From Streptomyces sp. RB17 (GTDB taxonomy: Bacteria > Actinomycetota > Actinomycetes > Streptomycetales > Streptomycetaceae): DNA of 64,000 nucleotides. This document shows, piece after piece, positions 57,100-64,000 of the stretch (the first letter of the stretch is position 1; every line of letters starts with the position of its first letter). The notes beneath the pieces were generated by a model that made no database searches, was not told the DNA's origin, and was given only the letters and a program-made list of their open reading frames with translations. The position numbers were made by a program, and so were the translations under genes. Location: NCBI RefSeq assembly GCF_009604455.1, contig NZ_WEGL01000003.1, positions 124,001-188,000 on the forward strand. Direction: 5' to 3'.

Positions 57100-58175
57100 G
57101 CGATTGCCTCCTTGTCGCTCTTGTCGCTCTTGTCGCTCTTGGTGCTCTTGGTGCTCTTGGTGCTCTTGGTGCTCTTGACGTCCTTGTCGCTCTTGACGTC
57201 CTTGCGGCCGGTGCCCACGCGCAGGCGGGAGGCGGCGCGCGGGTCGAGGGCGGTGCGCACGCCGTCGCCGAGGACGGTCAGTGCGAGGACGGTGACGAAC
57301 AGGGCACCGGCCGGCAGCAGCAGGTACTGCGGTGCGGCCTGGTACCAGACGTCCGCGGCGGTCAGCATCTGCCCCCAGGACGGCGTGGGCGGCTTCACGC
57401 CCACGCCGAGGAAGGACAGCGCCGCCTCGACGGAGATGTTCGTGGGCACCAGCAGCGCGGCATACGTGATGACGGGCGCCGCGAGGCCGGGCAGCAGTTC
57501 CCGGCGGGCGACCCGCCAACCGCCCCAGCCGCTCAGCCGGGCGGCGGCGACGTGGTCGAGCCCCTTCAGGGAGAGCGTCTGGGCGCGGACGATCTTCGCG
57601 ATGTTGCCCCAGGCGATCAGACCGATGACCAGGGTGACCAGGACCGGCCGCGGGAAACTGGACGGCACGATGGCCAGCAGCGCCAACGACATGATCATCA
57701 GCGGCATCGAGACGATGATGTCCGTGGCCCGGCTCAACAGTTGATCAACCCATCGGTTGCCGAGCGCGGAGCCGACACCGACCGCGACTCCGATGGCGAC
57801 CTGCACCACCGTGGCGGCGAGCGCGACGCCCAGCGACACCCGCGCGCCGTAGACCAGGCGGGCGAACAGATCGCGGCCGGTCTGCGGTTCGACGCCCAGC
57901 CAGTGGTCGGCGGTGATGCCGCCGAGGGAGCCGGTGGGCACGCCGCCGCGCGCTGAGTCGATCAGGGACGGGTGATAGGTGGTGGGGTCCTGGCCCTCCA
58001 GGGCCGTGAGCAGCGGCGCGGCGAGCGCGACCAGGACAAGCAGCGCGACGACGGCCGCGGCGACCAGGGCGGCGCGCTGCGCACGCAGCCGCCGCCAGAA
58101 CTGACGGGCCCCCGAGGCCGCCGGGACGGACGCTGCCGTCCCGGCGGCCTCGACGGCGACGAGTGCCTCGCTCAC
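57096..58175 (-). CDS. Peptide/nickel-type ABC transporter permease (DppC type) with Lys/Ser repeat tail
   Basis: 359 residues from the GTG at 58175. The core is a DppC-like permease (ALVAAAVVALLVLVALAAPL, ADHWLGVEPQTGRDLFARLV, and the EAA loop region KGLDHVAAARLSGWGGWRVA). The last about 40 residues are a cytoplasmic, highly charged tail with KSTKSTKSTKSTKSDKSDKS encoded by a 9-bp microsatellite. It overlaps the DppB-type start by 4 bp. Confidence 0.92.
   Translation of the reverse strand: MSEALVAVEAAGTAASVPAASGARQFWRRLRAQRAALVAAAVVALLVLVALAAPLLTALEGQDPTTYHPSLIDSARGGVPTGSLGGITADHWLGVEPQTGRDLFARLVYGARVSLGVALAATVVQVAIGVAVGVGSALGNRWVDQLLSRATDIIVSMPLMIMSLALLAIVPSSFPRPVLVTLVIGLIAWGNIAKIVRAQTLSLKGLDHVAAARLSGWGGWRVARRELLPGLAAPVITYAALLVPTNISVEAALSFLGVGVKPPTPSWGQMLTAADVWYQAAPQYLLLPAGALFVTVLALTVLGDGVRTALDPRAASRLRVGTGRKDVKSDKDVKSTKSTKSTKSTKSDKSDKSDKEAIA
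57109..57178 (-). repeat. 9-bp coding microsatellite in the permease tail
   Basis: On the plus strand, copies of TCGCTCTTG and GTGCTCTTG follow each other about seven times, encoding Lys-Ser-Asp and Lys-Ser-Thr triplets. Copy number is likely to vary between strains. Confidence 0.85.
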
Positions 58176-58180
58176 GGCCG

Positions 58181-59899
58181 CTACTTCACCGCGACCTGGG
58201 AGATGTCCAGCACGCCGGTCCAGTCGCTGATGACGATGTTCTTGACGTCCTTGCCGTACAGACGCTTGTAGACGGGGTGGAACAGCGGCACGACGAGGGC
58301 CTTCTCGCCGATCTTCTGGTCCAGTGCACCCCACCGCTTGGCGGCCGCGTCAAGGTCGGTCAACTTGTTGATCGCGTCAATCTCGGCGTTGACCGACTTG
58401 TCGTCGAGCAGGCCCGTGTTGAAGTTGGCGCCGTCCTTGACGATCTGCCGGCCGTCGAAGATCGGTGCCAGGAAGGGACCGCCGGAGGGCCAGTCGGCAC
58501 CCCAGTGCGCGAGGAAGAAGCCGGGCTCGGTCTTCACGCCGTGGATCTTGTCCCGGTAGTCGTTGTCCTCCAGGCCCTGCAGCTTGACCGTGATGCCGGC
58601 CTTCTTGAGCGCGTCCTGGATGGCGGTCGCGATCTCCGGGCTGGTCTCGAAGTCCTTGGCGTTGGAATGGGTCAGCGTCACCGTGAGCCCGTTCTTGTGA
58701 CCGGCCTGGGCGAGCAGTTCCTTGGCCTTGGCCGGGTTGCCGGACGTGCCGGCCGGGAACGGGTCGTACGGCGTGTAGCCGAAGGACTTCTGGTCGGGCA
58801 GGAAGGTGGTGGCGGGCTCGGCGAGAGCGCTGCCGCCGGCCGCGTTGACCACCGAGGACCGGTCGATGGCGTAGGCGATCGCCTGCCGCACCTTCGGGTC
58901 GTCGAAGGGCTTCACGGTCGGGTTGAACGCGATGTAGTTCGTGTAGCCGAAGTGACCCGTGCCCACGCGCGCGGCCAGTTCCTTGTCGCCGCTCACCTTG
59001 GCGAGTTCGGCCGGGCCGAGGTTGGTGTCCGTGGTGACGGACGCGGCGTCCGCTCCCTGAGACGCGGACAGCCGCTGGTTGATCACGGAGGAGTCGAGCC
59101 CGGAGCGGACGTCGATCGTGTCCGGGTAGGCCTTGCGCTGGTCGTCGACGGCCGCCGACCAGTACGTGTTGCGCTGCAGGACGAGGTGCTCGCCGTCGTT
59201 CTCGTTCTTGACGACCCTGTAGGGGCCGGACGAGATCGGGCGCTCCTCGTACTTGGTGCCGTTGTCCTTGTTCTTGGGCACCGGGGTGAACTGCGTCTGC
59301 GTGGCGAGGAACGGGAACTCGCCCTCGGGCTTGTTCAGGTGGAAGACGATGGTCCGCGCGTCCGGCGTCTCGATCGCCGAGAGCCCCTTCTTGTCCTTGT
59401 AGGGCCCCTGGTAGTCGGCCGCGCCGACCAGCCAGTCCCTCAAGTAGGGCGCGCCACCCGAGAGTTCGGGGGCGAAGGAGCGCTCGATGCCGTACTTGAT
59501 GTCGGCCGAGGTGATCGGGGTGCCGTCCTCGAACTTGAGGCCCTTCTTCAGGGTGTACGTCCACACGGTCGCGTTCTTGCTGGGGCGCCCGGTGTCGGTG
59601 GCGAGGTCGGGGACGACCTTGGCGCCGGCCGCGCCGTTCGCGCGGTTGCGGGTGGTGAGGGTGCGGAAGACCAGCGAAGGGACGTTTCCGCCGCCGGAGG
59701 TGTAGAGGCGGGCGGGGTCGAAGTCGGTCTGCGGCTGGGAGTTCAGCACCGTGAGGGTGCCGCCCTTGTGGGGCGTGGAGTCGCCACCGGAGCCCTTGGC
59801 ATCGTTGTCCTTCGGACCGCAGGCGGCGGCGCCCGCTGCCACGACCAGGCCGACGGATGCCGCTGCCACGCGGCGCGCTATGACGGACGGTTGACGCAT
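58181..59899 (-). CDS. ABC transporter substrate-binding lipoprotein (family 5)
   Basis: 572 residues with a lipoprotein signal (VAAGAAACGPK). The family-5 fold is clear: LTVLNSQPQTDFDPARLYTS, WTYTLKKGLKFEDGTPITSA, DIKYGIERSFAPELSGG, SSGPYRVVKNENDGEHLVLQ and VRQAIAYAIDRSSVV. Such proteins bind oligopeptides, nickel or related ligands; the ligand cannot be told from sequence. It is the first structural gene of the operon (5 bp from the DppC-type gene) and lies behind a cysteine-containing leader peptide. Confidence 0.93.
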   Translation of the reverse strand: MRQPSVIARRVAAASVGLVVAAGAAACGPKDNDAKGSGGDSTPHKGGTLTVLNSQPQTDFDPARLYTSGGGNVPSLVFRTLTTRNRANGAAGAKVVPDLATDTGRPSKNATVWTYTLKKGLKFEDGTPITSADIKYGIERSFAPELSGGAPYLRDWLVGAADYQGPYKDKKGLSAIETPDARTIVFHLNKPEGEFPFLATQTQFTPVPKNKDNGTKYEERPISSGPYRVVKNENDGEHLVLQRNTYWSAAVDDQRKAYPDTIDVRSGLDSSVINQRLSASQGADAASVTTDTNLGPAELAKVSGDKELAARVGTGHFGYTNYIAFNPTVKPFDDPKVRQAIAYAIDRSSVVNAAGGSALAEPATTFLPDQKSFGYTPYDPFPAGTSGNPAKAKELLAQAGHKNGLTVTLTHSNAKDFETSPEIATAIQDALKKAGITVKLQGLEDNDYRDKIHGVKTEPGFFLAHWGADWPSGGPFLAPIFDGRQIVKDGANFNTGLLDDKSVNAEIDAINKLTDLDAAAKRWGALDQKIGEKALVVPLFHPVYKRLYGKDVKNIVISDWTGVLDISQVAVK

Positions 59900-60012
59900 C
59901 GGAATGACGACCTCTCGGATACTGAGACTGATGGACGAGGAGTGAGACGACTGCGGGCAGACGTCAGCCCCGGCGTCGGGTCGTCGAAAAGTCCGTGACT
60001 CACTTACGGACG

Positions 60013-60052
60013 CAAAAGAGAAAAAGAGTCGCGACGCGAACGCCAGGGGCGG
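60013..60052 (-). terminator. Possible attenuator hairpin after the leader peptide
   Basis: In the minus direction GACGCC-N6-GGCGTT is followed within 15 nt by CTCTTTTTCTCTTTT, an unusually T-rich run for this genome, just after the leader stop codon. Confidence 0.5.
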
Positions 60053-60054
60053 CG

Positions 60055-60150
60055 TCAGCGACAGTGGATGTCGGCCACGCAGAGTGCGGTCACGCCGATG
60101 AGCGCCAGCTCGATGGCGGCGCTGTCGGAGGCGGCATGACTAGACCACAT
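60055..60150 (-). CDS. Cysteine-containing leader peptide (31 aa) of the ABC transporter operon
   Basis: ATG at 60150 and stop at 60055. The peptide begins MWSSHAASDSAA and ends TALCVADIHCR, with two Cys codons close to the stop. There is no ribosome-binding site upstream, and the predicted transcription start falls at the ATG, so the message is probably leaderless. Short peptides with terminal Cys upstream of sulfur-related operons are known attenuators in actinobacteria, where ribosomes stall when Cys-tRNA is low. Confidence 0.7.
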   Translation of the reverse strand: MWSSHAASDSAAIELALIGVTALCVADIHCR

Positions 60151-60157
60151 GCACAGG

Positions 60158-60186
60158 AATATGAACGACCTTGCGGCTCATGTCAA
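60158..60186 (-). promoter_or_regulatory. Near-consensus housekeeping promoter of the ABC transporter operon
   Basis: On the minus strand: TTGACA (60181-60186), 17-bp spacer, CATATT (60158-60163), then 7 nt to the leader ATG. The -35 is a perfect match to the HrdB/sigma-70 consensus, rare in Streptomyces. Confidence 0.8.
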
Positions 60187-60206
60187 TGTGGCATAAGCGG
60201 CTCCTG

Positions 60207-61937
60207 TCAACTCCTGGGATACGGCCAGGGGTTGGGCAGGCAGTGGATTCCGTCATGGTCGAGGAACTTGGTCTGCTGCTGCATGACAGGGGCGAGTTCG
60301 CCGTCCTTCTGGCACGTCACATGACCGTGACCGAGCCGGTGGCCGACCTCATGGTTGATCAACATCTGCCGGTAGGCGTGGATTTTGTCCCCATATGTCT
60401 TGCTGCCCTGGGCCCACCTGTATGCATTGATCATCACTCGTTCGGTGGCGGCCGAGTCGCAGGAGACGTTGTCCTCCGCGGTGTCGAGCCCGGACTTGGC
60501 GCACCACTTGGCGGTCGTACCGGGGCTGGCAAGCGTGATCACGAAGTCGGGTTTGCCGGAGGAGATCCGCTCGAAGGTGCGGGCGCCGTGGTGGGCCCAA
60601 CTGCGGTCGTCGTTCAGGGTCTTCTGCACGGCCTCGGCGAAGAGTGCGCCGTCCAGGCCGAGTCCCTGCTCGATGTCGACGCGGTAGGTGTACTTCTGTC
60701 CCGTGCCGGGTGCCTTGTCGAAACCGGGCACGGCGTCGAACTTCCCCGGGCCCTTCAGCGTGGCGCTGAGCGGGTACTTCCGGTCCATCTTCTGCTCGTA
60801 CGACAGCGTGACCGTGCCGGGCGAGGCGGACGGGGTCCCACCGCCGGGGGTACGGGCGTCCCGGGCCCGGTCGGTGGCGGAGCTCGGCTGTCCACCGGCG
60901 TCGTGGTGCGACCCGGTCACCTGACCGGCGACGACCACCGCGAGCACGGTGGTGACGGCGGCCGCCGCGATTCCGGTGAAGGCCCGTCCCTTGCCGCCGG
61001 AGCGCTGCGCGGGCAGGCCGACGGAGGGCTGCGCGGAGGGGTCGGCCGGGGGTGCGTCGGCGGCGTCCGCCTCCGGCGCGTCGGCCGGGTGTTCCTCGGC
61101 GGGGCGAGGCGTGCCCGGGCGGGGCGCGAAGACGTCGATGTCGTCGTCGAGGCCGACGCCGCCGCGCCCGGCGGCGAAGGCGTCGAGGTATTCCTGCCGG
61201 GGCCCGGACCCGTCGCCCGGGCCGGCCGACCGCTGCGGTGGAAGCACGACACCGGGACCGGCCGCCCTCGCGAACTCACCCCAACCACCACCGGCTTCCC
61301 GCTGCTCGGGGTGCCCACCACGCGTGGGAGCCCCCTCACGAAGCCGGGGGACACCGTGCGCGGGGGTGCCATCCGGCAGACGGGGCATGCCGTGTGCCGG
61401 GGTGCCGTCCGGCAGACGCGGCACACCAGGCATGGGGGTGCCATCAGGGAAGCGGGGCACACCGCGCGCCGGAGTGCCCTCGCCGTAACGCGGTGCTCCC
61501 TGCCCCGGCGTGCCGTCAGGGAACCTCGGGACACCGCGCACGGGCGCCCCGTCCGGCAGACGCGGCACGCCCTGCACAGGGGTGCCGTCCGGAAGCCGGG
61601 GGACACCGTGTGCGGGCGTCCCGTCGGGCAGACGCGGCACACCATGCGCGGGCACGCCATGCGCGGGCGTGCCGTCCGCGAACCGCGGCATCCCACGCGC
61701 CGGAGTCCCCTCCGCGAACCGCGGCACGCCCTGGGCGGGTGGTCCGGGTGGGAACGGCTGCGGTTGTTGCGGGCCCTGCGGCGGGTATCCGGCGTCGGTG
61801 CCGGCGCCGGACGGCGGTGCCTGTCGTTGGCCGGGCAGGCGTGGCTGCCCGTCTCGGGTGGCGCTCGCCCGACTGGCGGCGCTTATGGCCGCGGAGTCGT
61901 TCTTCGCGGACGGGCCGCGGCGGCTGTGGCGTCCCAC
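60207..61937 (-). CDS. DUF3152 metzincin-like membrane-anchored protein with N-terminal 12-residue repeats
   Basis: 576 residues from the GTG at 61937 (GAGG upstream), giving the usual start VGRHSRRGPSAKND. Residues 67-203 are eleven Pro/Gly-rich 12-mers (PAHGVPRLPDGT), predicted cytoplasmic and disordered. One membrane helix (FTGIAAAAVTTVLAVVVAGQ) follows, then an extracellular DUF3152 domain with HEVGHRLGHGH, a zinc-binding HExxHxxGHxH, and Cys pairs (WCAKSG, VSCDS, VTCQKD, IHCLPN). Predicted secreted-facing zinc protease; substrate unknown. Orthologue of Rv3207c-type proteins next to moeZ. Confidence 0.88.
   Translation of the reverse strand: MGRHSRRGPSAKNDSAAISAASRASATRDGQPRLPGQRQAPPSGAGTDAGYPPQGPQQPQPFPPGPPAQGVPRFAEGTPARGMPRFADGTPAHGVPAHGVPRLPDGTPAHGVPRLPDGTPVQGVPRLPDGAPVRGVPRFPDGTPGQGAPRYGEGTPARGVPRFPDGTPMPGVPRLPDGTPAHGMPRLPDGTPAHGVPRLREGAPTRGGHPEQREAGGGWGEFARAAGPGVVLPPQRSAGPGDGSGPRQEYLDAFAAGRGGVGLDDDIDVFAPRPGTPRPAEEHPADAPEADAADAPPADPSAQPSVGLPAQRSGGKGRAFTGIAAAAVTTVLAVVVAGQVTGSHHDAGGQPSSATDRARDARTPGGGTPSASPGTVTLSYEQKMDRKYPLSATLKGPGKFDAVPGFDKAPGTGQKYTYRVDIEQGLGLDGALFAEAVQKTLNDDRSWAHHGARTFERISSGKPDFVITLASPGTTAKWCAKSGLDTAEDNVSCDSAATERVMINAYRWAQGSKTYGDKIHAYRQMLINHEVGHRLGHGHVTCQKDGELAPVMQQQTKFLDHDGIHCLPNPWPYPRS
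61329..61739 (-). repeat. Coding minisatellite: eleven 36-bp units
   Basis: Each unit encodes a variant of PAHGVPRLPDGT; one unit has an extra five residues (PAHGV). In-frame and coding, not CRISPR: no spacers. Confidence 0.9.
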
Positions 61938-61944
61938 TCCGGCC

Positions 61945-62949
61945 TCAGCTCCCCGTACCCGAGTCGGTGGCGGCGCCCCCGGTGTCCCCGGCACCCCCGG
62001 TGTCCCCGAGGAGTTCCCGGAACGCCGTGGCCACCACGTCCGGGTACTCCATCATCGCCACGTGCCCGGCGTCCGGCAGGGAGAGCAGGCGCGAGTCCGG
62101 GAAGGCGCGGGCGGCCCGGCGGGCCATGCGGAAGCCGACCAGCTGGTCGCGGCCACCGTAGATCAGCAGGGTCGGCGCGAGCACACGCTCGGCCTGGCGC
62201 CACAGCCCGTGCTGTCCGCCGAGCGTGTAGGCGTTGACGATCCCACGCGCGGAGCGGGCCATCGCGTCCCAGAAGTACGGCAGCTGCAGCCGCCGCTCCA
62301 GTTCCTCCACGGCGTGCTGGAACGCCTCGGGCGACACCCGCCCGGGGTCGCCGTAACAGAGCCCCAGGACCCCGCGCACCCGCTGCTCGGCCGTCCACTC
62401 CTTGGTGAACCGTGTGAACAGGGCGGCGACACCCGGCACGCCGAGCAGTGCGGTCGGCGCCGCGGTGCGCTGGATGCGCAGCTCCGGCAGGGCCGGCGAC
62501 ACGAGCGTGAGCGTACGGACGAGGTCGGGGCGTACGGCGGCCACGCGCGTGGTGACCGCGCCGCCGAGCGAGTTGCCGAAGAGGTGGACCGGGCCGCGCC
62601 CGGCCGCGTCGAGATAGCGGATCACCGCGCGCGCGTGCCCGGTGACGGAGTAGTTGCCGTCGTCCGGGGGCGGGGAGTCGCCGAAGCCCGGCAGGTCGAC
62701 CGCCTCGCTGTCGACGACGCGGTCCAGCTCGGCCATCAGTGACGACCAGTTCTGCGAGGAGCCGCCGAGCCCGTGGACGTACAGCGCGGGCGGCAGGCCC
62801 TCGCGCGCGGGGCGGCGGGACCGGATCGACAGGGTGACTCCGGGCAGCCCCACTGACCGCAGCCGCTCGCCCTCGCCGACCCTGACGGGCGCCACCCTGG
62901 GAAGGGCACTGCTGGCGGCCGGCACGGACGGCGACTCGGTCGAAGACAT
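61945..62949 (-). CDS. Alpha/beta hydrolase
   Basis: 334 residues, ATG at 62949. Core motifs: YVHGLGGSSQNWSSLM (oxyanion), FGNSLGGAVTTRVA (nucleophile Ser), IYGGRDQLVGF (Asp) and LPDAGHVAMMEYPD (His), so the triad is complete. No signal peptide. The C-terminus is a Gly/Thr/Asp-rich repeat (GDTGGAGDTGGAATDSGTGS). Resembles LipV/MhpC-type carboxylesterases; in M. tuberculosis a LipV-like hydrolase lies in the same block. It ends 8 bp before the DUF3152 gene and is probably co-transcribed with it. Confidence 0.9.
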   Translation of the reverse strand: MSSTESPSVPAASSALPRVAPVRVGEGERLRSVGLPGVTLSIRSRRPAREGLPPALYVHGLGGSSQNWSSLMAELDRVVDSEAVDLPGFGDSPPPDDGNYSVTGHARAVIRYLDAAGRGPVHLFGNSLGGAVTTRVAAVRPDLVRTLTLVSPALPELRIQRTAAPTALLGVPGVAALFTRFTKEWTAEQRVRGVLGLCYGDPGRVSPEAFQHAVEELERRLQLPYFWDAMARSARGIVNAYTLGGQHGLWRQAERVLAPTLLIYGGRDQLVGFRMARRAARAFPDSRLLSLPDAGHVAMMEYPDVVATAFRELLGDTGGAGDTGGAATDSGTGS

Positions 62950-63172
62950 GCGGCAATGTTACGAGGTGATCACGCCGTGGCTCATGTGTTCGCCGTCACA
63001 GAGTGAACCATGGGGCACGGGTGAACCGGAACCGGACCGGGAGCCGGACCGGTCGGCTACGAACGGACGAGACGGCATGGCGTCCGGTTCCGCTGTCTCC
63101 TAGGCTCGTACAGAGGGCACCCGCATGTGGCCCCTGCTTCTTCCAGGGACATTCGTAGGAAGGGAGCCCACC

Positions 63173-63397
63173 ATGGCCTACGACCCCACCGAACCCGACA
63201 CGATCGAGGACCTGGAGGCTGACACGGTCCCGGAGACCGACGTCGAAGCCAACGAGGTGGACGCCGCCGAGCAGCACGCCGACATCAATCCGGACCGTGA
63301 CGACCCCATGACGGGCGTGGATCCGGACCGTGGGAACGAGGCCGATCTGGTCGAACAGGCGCGTGTGGTCACGCTCGACGAGGACGACTACCGCTGA
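63173..63397 (+). CDS. Small acidic conserved protein (74 aa)
   Basis: ATG at 63173 with GGAAGGGAG upstream. Extremely acidic and probably disordered: MAYDPTEPDTIEDLEADTVP, then ETDVEANEVDAAEQHADINP and VVTLDEDDYR at the C-terminus. Similar proteins are widespread in streptomycetes. No function known. Confidence 0.75.
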   Translation: MAYDPTEPDTIEDLEADTVPETDVEANEVDAAEQHADINPDRDDPMTGVDPDRGNEADLVEQARVVTLDEDDYR

Positions 63398-63576
63398 CCT
63401 TGCGGGGACTCCCGCGGCCCCACGAGGAACCCGCCCGGCTCGCGCGGAGCCCGCCTGCGGCTTTCGTCGCCGTCCGGTACGTGAAATTCTGCGCTCGCAC
63501 CGCGCACACCACGGTTACCGAAAAGTACGATGGCCGCGCGGCTGACACTGCGATATGGACGACTTTGGGAGGCGGC

Positions 63577-64000
63577 GTGACAGCCATCGAGCAAACTGAG
63601 GCGGCCCGCCCACGTGGCACCCGTCTGCCGCGCCGAGCCCGACGGAACCAATTGCTGGGCGCCGCCCAGGAGGTTTTCGTCGCGCAGGGCTACCACGCGG
63701 CGGCGATGGACGACATCGCCGAGCGGGCGGGCGTGAGCAAGCCGGTGCTCTACCAGCACTTCCCCGGCAAGCTCGACCTCTACCTCGCCCTGCTGGACCA
63801 GCACTGCGAGTCGCTGATCCAGGCGGTGCGCAACGCACTGGCGTCGACGACCGACAACAAGCAGCGTGTCCGGGCGACCATGGACGCCTACTTCGCCTAC
63901 GTCGAGGACGACGGCGGCGCCTTCCGGCTGGTCTTCGAGTCGGACCTGACGAACGAGCCTGCCGTCCGCCAGCGCGTCGACAAGGTCACCAACGACTGCG
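63577..64000 (+). CDS. TetR-family transcriptional regulator (partial, runs off the right edge)
   Basis: It starts at the GTG at 63577 with GGGAGGCGGC immediately upstream; 141 codons are visible. The N-terminal HTH is RRNQLLGAAQEVFVAQGYHA, AAMDDIAERAGVSKPVLYQH, FPGKLDLYLALLDQHCESLI, a classic TetR domain. The ligand-binding part starts (KQRVRATMDAYFAYVEDDGG) but is cut. Position after DUF3152 matches Rv3208, a TetR regulator in the same conserved block. Ligand and targets unknown. Confidence 0.93.
   Translation, partial: MTAIEQTEAARPRGTRLPRRARRNQLLGAAQEVFVAQGYHAAAMDDIAERAGVSKPVLYQHFPGKLDLYLALLDQHCESLIQAVRNALASTTDNKQRVRATMDAYFAYVEDDGGAFRLVFESDLTNEPAVRQRVDKVTNDC

Noticed and set aside
61329..61739. 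Regular 36-bp repeats resembling a CRISPR array
   Set aside because: Repeats are contiguous, in frame with the DUF3152 gene and have no unique spacers; no cas genes nearby. It is a coding minisatellite.

Overview
The window is a very GC-rich, high-GC3 actinobacterial chromosome segment, almost certainly Streptomyces. GTG starts are frequent, stop/start overlaps (ATGA, GTGA) are common, and the gene content is typical: a WhiB7/WblC regulator, mycoredoxin, UvrD2, AdnAB, MoeZ, Streptomyces-type DUF3152 and PelF-like proteins, and a pSAM2-type integrative element. The order UPF0182 / PDZ-Lon / DUF2342 protease / ABC1 kinase / whiB7 / uvrD2 / mycoredoxin / nudC / adnA-adnB / atl / moeZ / DUF3152 / TetR matches, from memory, the conserved Mycobacterium tuberculosis block Rv3193c-Rv3208. 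Most of the window is therefore old core genome with local insertions.

Layout. 1-13.3 kb: housekeeping and stress genes, namely UPF0182 (partial), a PPA1353-like protein, a secreted PDZ-Lon protease, MoaE, an SDR protein, a DUF2342 metalloprotease, a NUDIX hydrolase, a three-gene TerD/AIM24 operon, a YgjP-type metallopeptidase, and an overlapping ThiF-like / ABC1-kinase pair. 13.4-18.9 kb: redox and antibiotic stress genes. wblC has a long leader containing an upstream ORF and an intrinsic terminator; UvrD2, a mycoredoxin behind a perfect SigR-type promoter, and NudC follow. 19-31.3 kb: an M20 dipeptidase, the AdnAB motor-nuclease pair, an alkyltransferase-like DNA repair protein and a large LPG-synthase-type membrane protein. 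31.4-34.7 kb: two tandem paralogous secreted tripeptidyl-aminopeptidase lipoproteins.

34.72-47.24 kb is an actinomycete integrative and conjugative element (AICE) of about 12.5 kb. It carries int, xis, a rolling-circle repSA, spd-type spread genes, a traSA DNA translocase, a KorSA-like GntR repressor with operator-like repeats, an XRE regulator and a Pif-like NUDIX protein. Cargo is a seven-repeat YVTN beta-propeller/DUF11 secreted protein and a stray DUF3710 protein. A 13-bp direct repeat places its insertion in the 3' end of moeZ, a protein gene, with the last codons and stop preserved. A 20-nt tRNA-Arg(ACG)-like fragment inside the right part suggests a composite history.

48.5-54.3 kb is a compact five-gene operon: PelF/DUF3492 glycosyltransferase, polytopic membrane protein with a 27-residue tandem-repeat arm, low-complexity small protein, NAD-dependent sugar epimerase, and spherulin-4 (Sph3/GH135-like) protein. 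I read it as a candidate exopolysaccharide locus analogous to Pel or galactosaminogalactan. 54.5-60.2 kb is a peptide/nickel-family ABC transporter operon led by a leaderless, cysteine-containing leader peptide under a near-consensus promoter, which suggests cysteine-responsive control. 60.2-64 kb holds a DUF3152 metzincin-like protein with 12-residue repeats, an alpha/beta hydrolase, a small acidic protein and the start of a TetR regulator.
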